6,440 bases of DNA from contig JBDSLU010000493.1 of the NCBI GenBank assembly GCA_039916225.1, positions 1-6,440 of the forward strand, written 5' to 3'. Made by a program: the position numbers and the translations under genes. Shown piece by piece: positions 5,919 through 6,440 of the stretch; position 1 is the first letter of the stretch; every line of letters starts with the position of its first letter. Below the pieces are notes generated by a model. That model was given only the letters and a program-made list of their open reading frames with translations, made no database searches and was not told the origin of the DNA. Source of the DNA: JBDSLU01 sp039916225 (lineage in GTDB: Bacteria > Acidobacteriota > Vicinamibacteria > Vicinamibacterales > Vicinamibacteraceae).

Positions 5919-6239
5919 ATGCTGATCTCGACCACGTCCACGCTCGACGGCAAACCCATCAAGACCTATCTCGGTCTCGTGTCCGGCGAGGCAATCCTCG
6001 GCGCCAACATCTTCCGCGACATCTTCGCCGGCATCCGCGACATCGTCGGCGGACGCTCGCATGCCTACGAACAGGAGCTGCGCAAGGCCAAGGACATCGC
6101 GGTGCGGGAGATGGTCGAGCAGGCCCAGACGCTTGGCGCCAATGCCATCGTCGGCGTCGATCTCGACTACGAGAACGTCGGGCAGAGCGGCGGCATGCTG
6201 ATGGTCAGCGCCAGCGGCACCGCCGTCGTCTTCGAGTGA
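5919..6239 (+). CDS. YbjQ / UPF0145 family protein
   Basis: The 106-residue product matches the YbjQ (DUF74) family along its full length. The hallmarks are ISTTSTLDGKPIKTYLGLVSG at the N-terminus, then GANIFRDIFAGIRDIVGGRS, a helix starting YEQELRKAKDIAVREM, then LGANAIVGVDLDYE and the C-terminal SGTAVVFE. Members form small pentameric rings and are annotated as heavy-metal-binding by sequence alone; biochemical function is not settled. No signal peptide or membrane helix is present, so it should be cytoplasmic. AGGAG (5907-5911) lies 7 nt before the ATG at 5919, a strong ribosome-binding site. The gene follows phhB by 37 nt with no clear promoter, making it the likely last gene of the thiO transcript. 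Confidence 0.93.
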   Translation: MLISTTSTLDGKPIKTYLGLVSGEAILGANIFRDIFAGIRDIVGGRSHAYEQELRKAKDIAVREMVEQAQTLGANAIVGVDLDYENVGQSGGMLMVSASGTAVVFE

Positions 6240-6440
6240 CGGGGGCGGACGACGGCCCGCACATACCGGGGCTGAGCGCCGGCTTCCGCCAGGTCGTATA
6301 GCAGGTGCTGGCGGCTAGTCCCCTGGAACCGTGATTTCTAGGATAAGTCCCGGGCGGGGCATCCCCGGGGGCGGCGTTGCTCGTCGGTCGAATATGCCCG
6401 ATATTCTTCCTCCTCGCGCCTTGCCCGCGGGGCGCCGCGC
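6240..6440. other. Gene-poor right edge with clustered inverted repeats
   Basis: No supportable gene was found in these 201 bases. Several inverted repeats follow each other: CCGCCAG (6286-6292) with CTGGCGG (6308-6314); CCTGGAA (6322-6328) with TTCTAGG (6336-6342, one G-T pair); CCCGGG (6349-6354) with CCCGGG (6364-6369); and GAATAT (6390-6395) with ATATTC (6401-6406). The stretch around 6327-6348 is richer in A+T than its surroundings. On the minus strand one frame is open from the window edge to a TAG at 6338 (33 codons) and another to a TAG at 6315 (41 codons); either could be the tail of a gene outside the window. The region might be a terminator zone for the thiO cluster, an intergenic repeat or the end of an insertion element. 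Confidence 0.35.

Noticed and set aside
6338..6439. C-terminal tail of a transposase on the minus strand
   Set aside because: The 33-codon open frame is too short and lacks any transposase motif I can identify; it is noted only as a possibility within the right-edge entry.

Overview
The window is GC-rich (roughly two thirds G+C by eye), densely coding bacterial DNA. It carries seven or eight ordinary-looking chromosomal genes and no rRNA, tRNA, CRISPR array or recognisable integrase or transposase gene. A secreted, Phe-terminated beta-barrel protein shows a Gram-negative envelope. High G+C, a lone VirB10-like glycine-zipper protein, a SixA-like phosphatase with an altered RHG motif and a likely leaderless promoter would fit a soil Acidobacteriota lineage such as Vicinamibacteria. 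That assignment is inference; no marker gene is present.

Left block (1-2469, + strand): the C-terminal part of an AAA-family ATPase enters from the left edge. A Bcr/CflA-type MFS drug exporter follows after 46 nt, then a small SixA-like histidine phosphatase whose ATG overlaps the exporter's TAA by one base (TAATG). These genes probably share a transcript; the last two are very likely translationally coupled. A perfect 10-bp hairpin sits across the phosphatase stop codon.

Middle block (2494-4257, - strand): two envelope genes converge on the left block. A membrane-anchored protein with a long Pro/Ala linker, a VirB10/TrbI-like beta module and a glycine zipper is upstream. An outer-membrane beta-barrel protein is downstream. 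The 60-nt gap between them holds a perfect 9-bp hairpin and a possible -10 element for the barrel gene.

Right block (4465-6239, + strand): a divergent cluster of thiO (glycine oxidase, thiamine thiazole synthesis), a pterin-4a-carbinolamine dehydratase and a YbjQ/UPF0145 protein. Spacings are 19 and 37 nt. The first gene appears to be leaderless (TACACT exactly 7 nt before its GTG). The 207-nt divergent region holds a spaced direct repeat around a small dyad.

Right edge (6240-6440): no convincing gene. It holds a run of closely packed inverted repeats and a locally AT-richer stretch, perhaps the edge of a repeat or mobile element. Nothing in the window amounts to a clear new system. The most notable points are the HHA-for-RHG phosphatase coupled to an exporter, the stand-alone VirB10-like protein, and the unexplained right edge.
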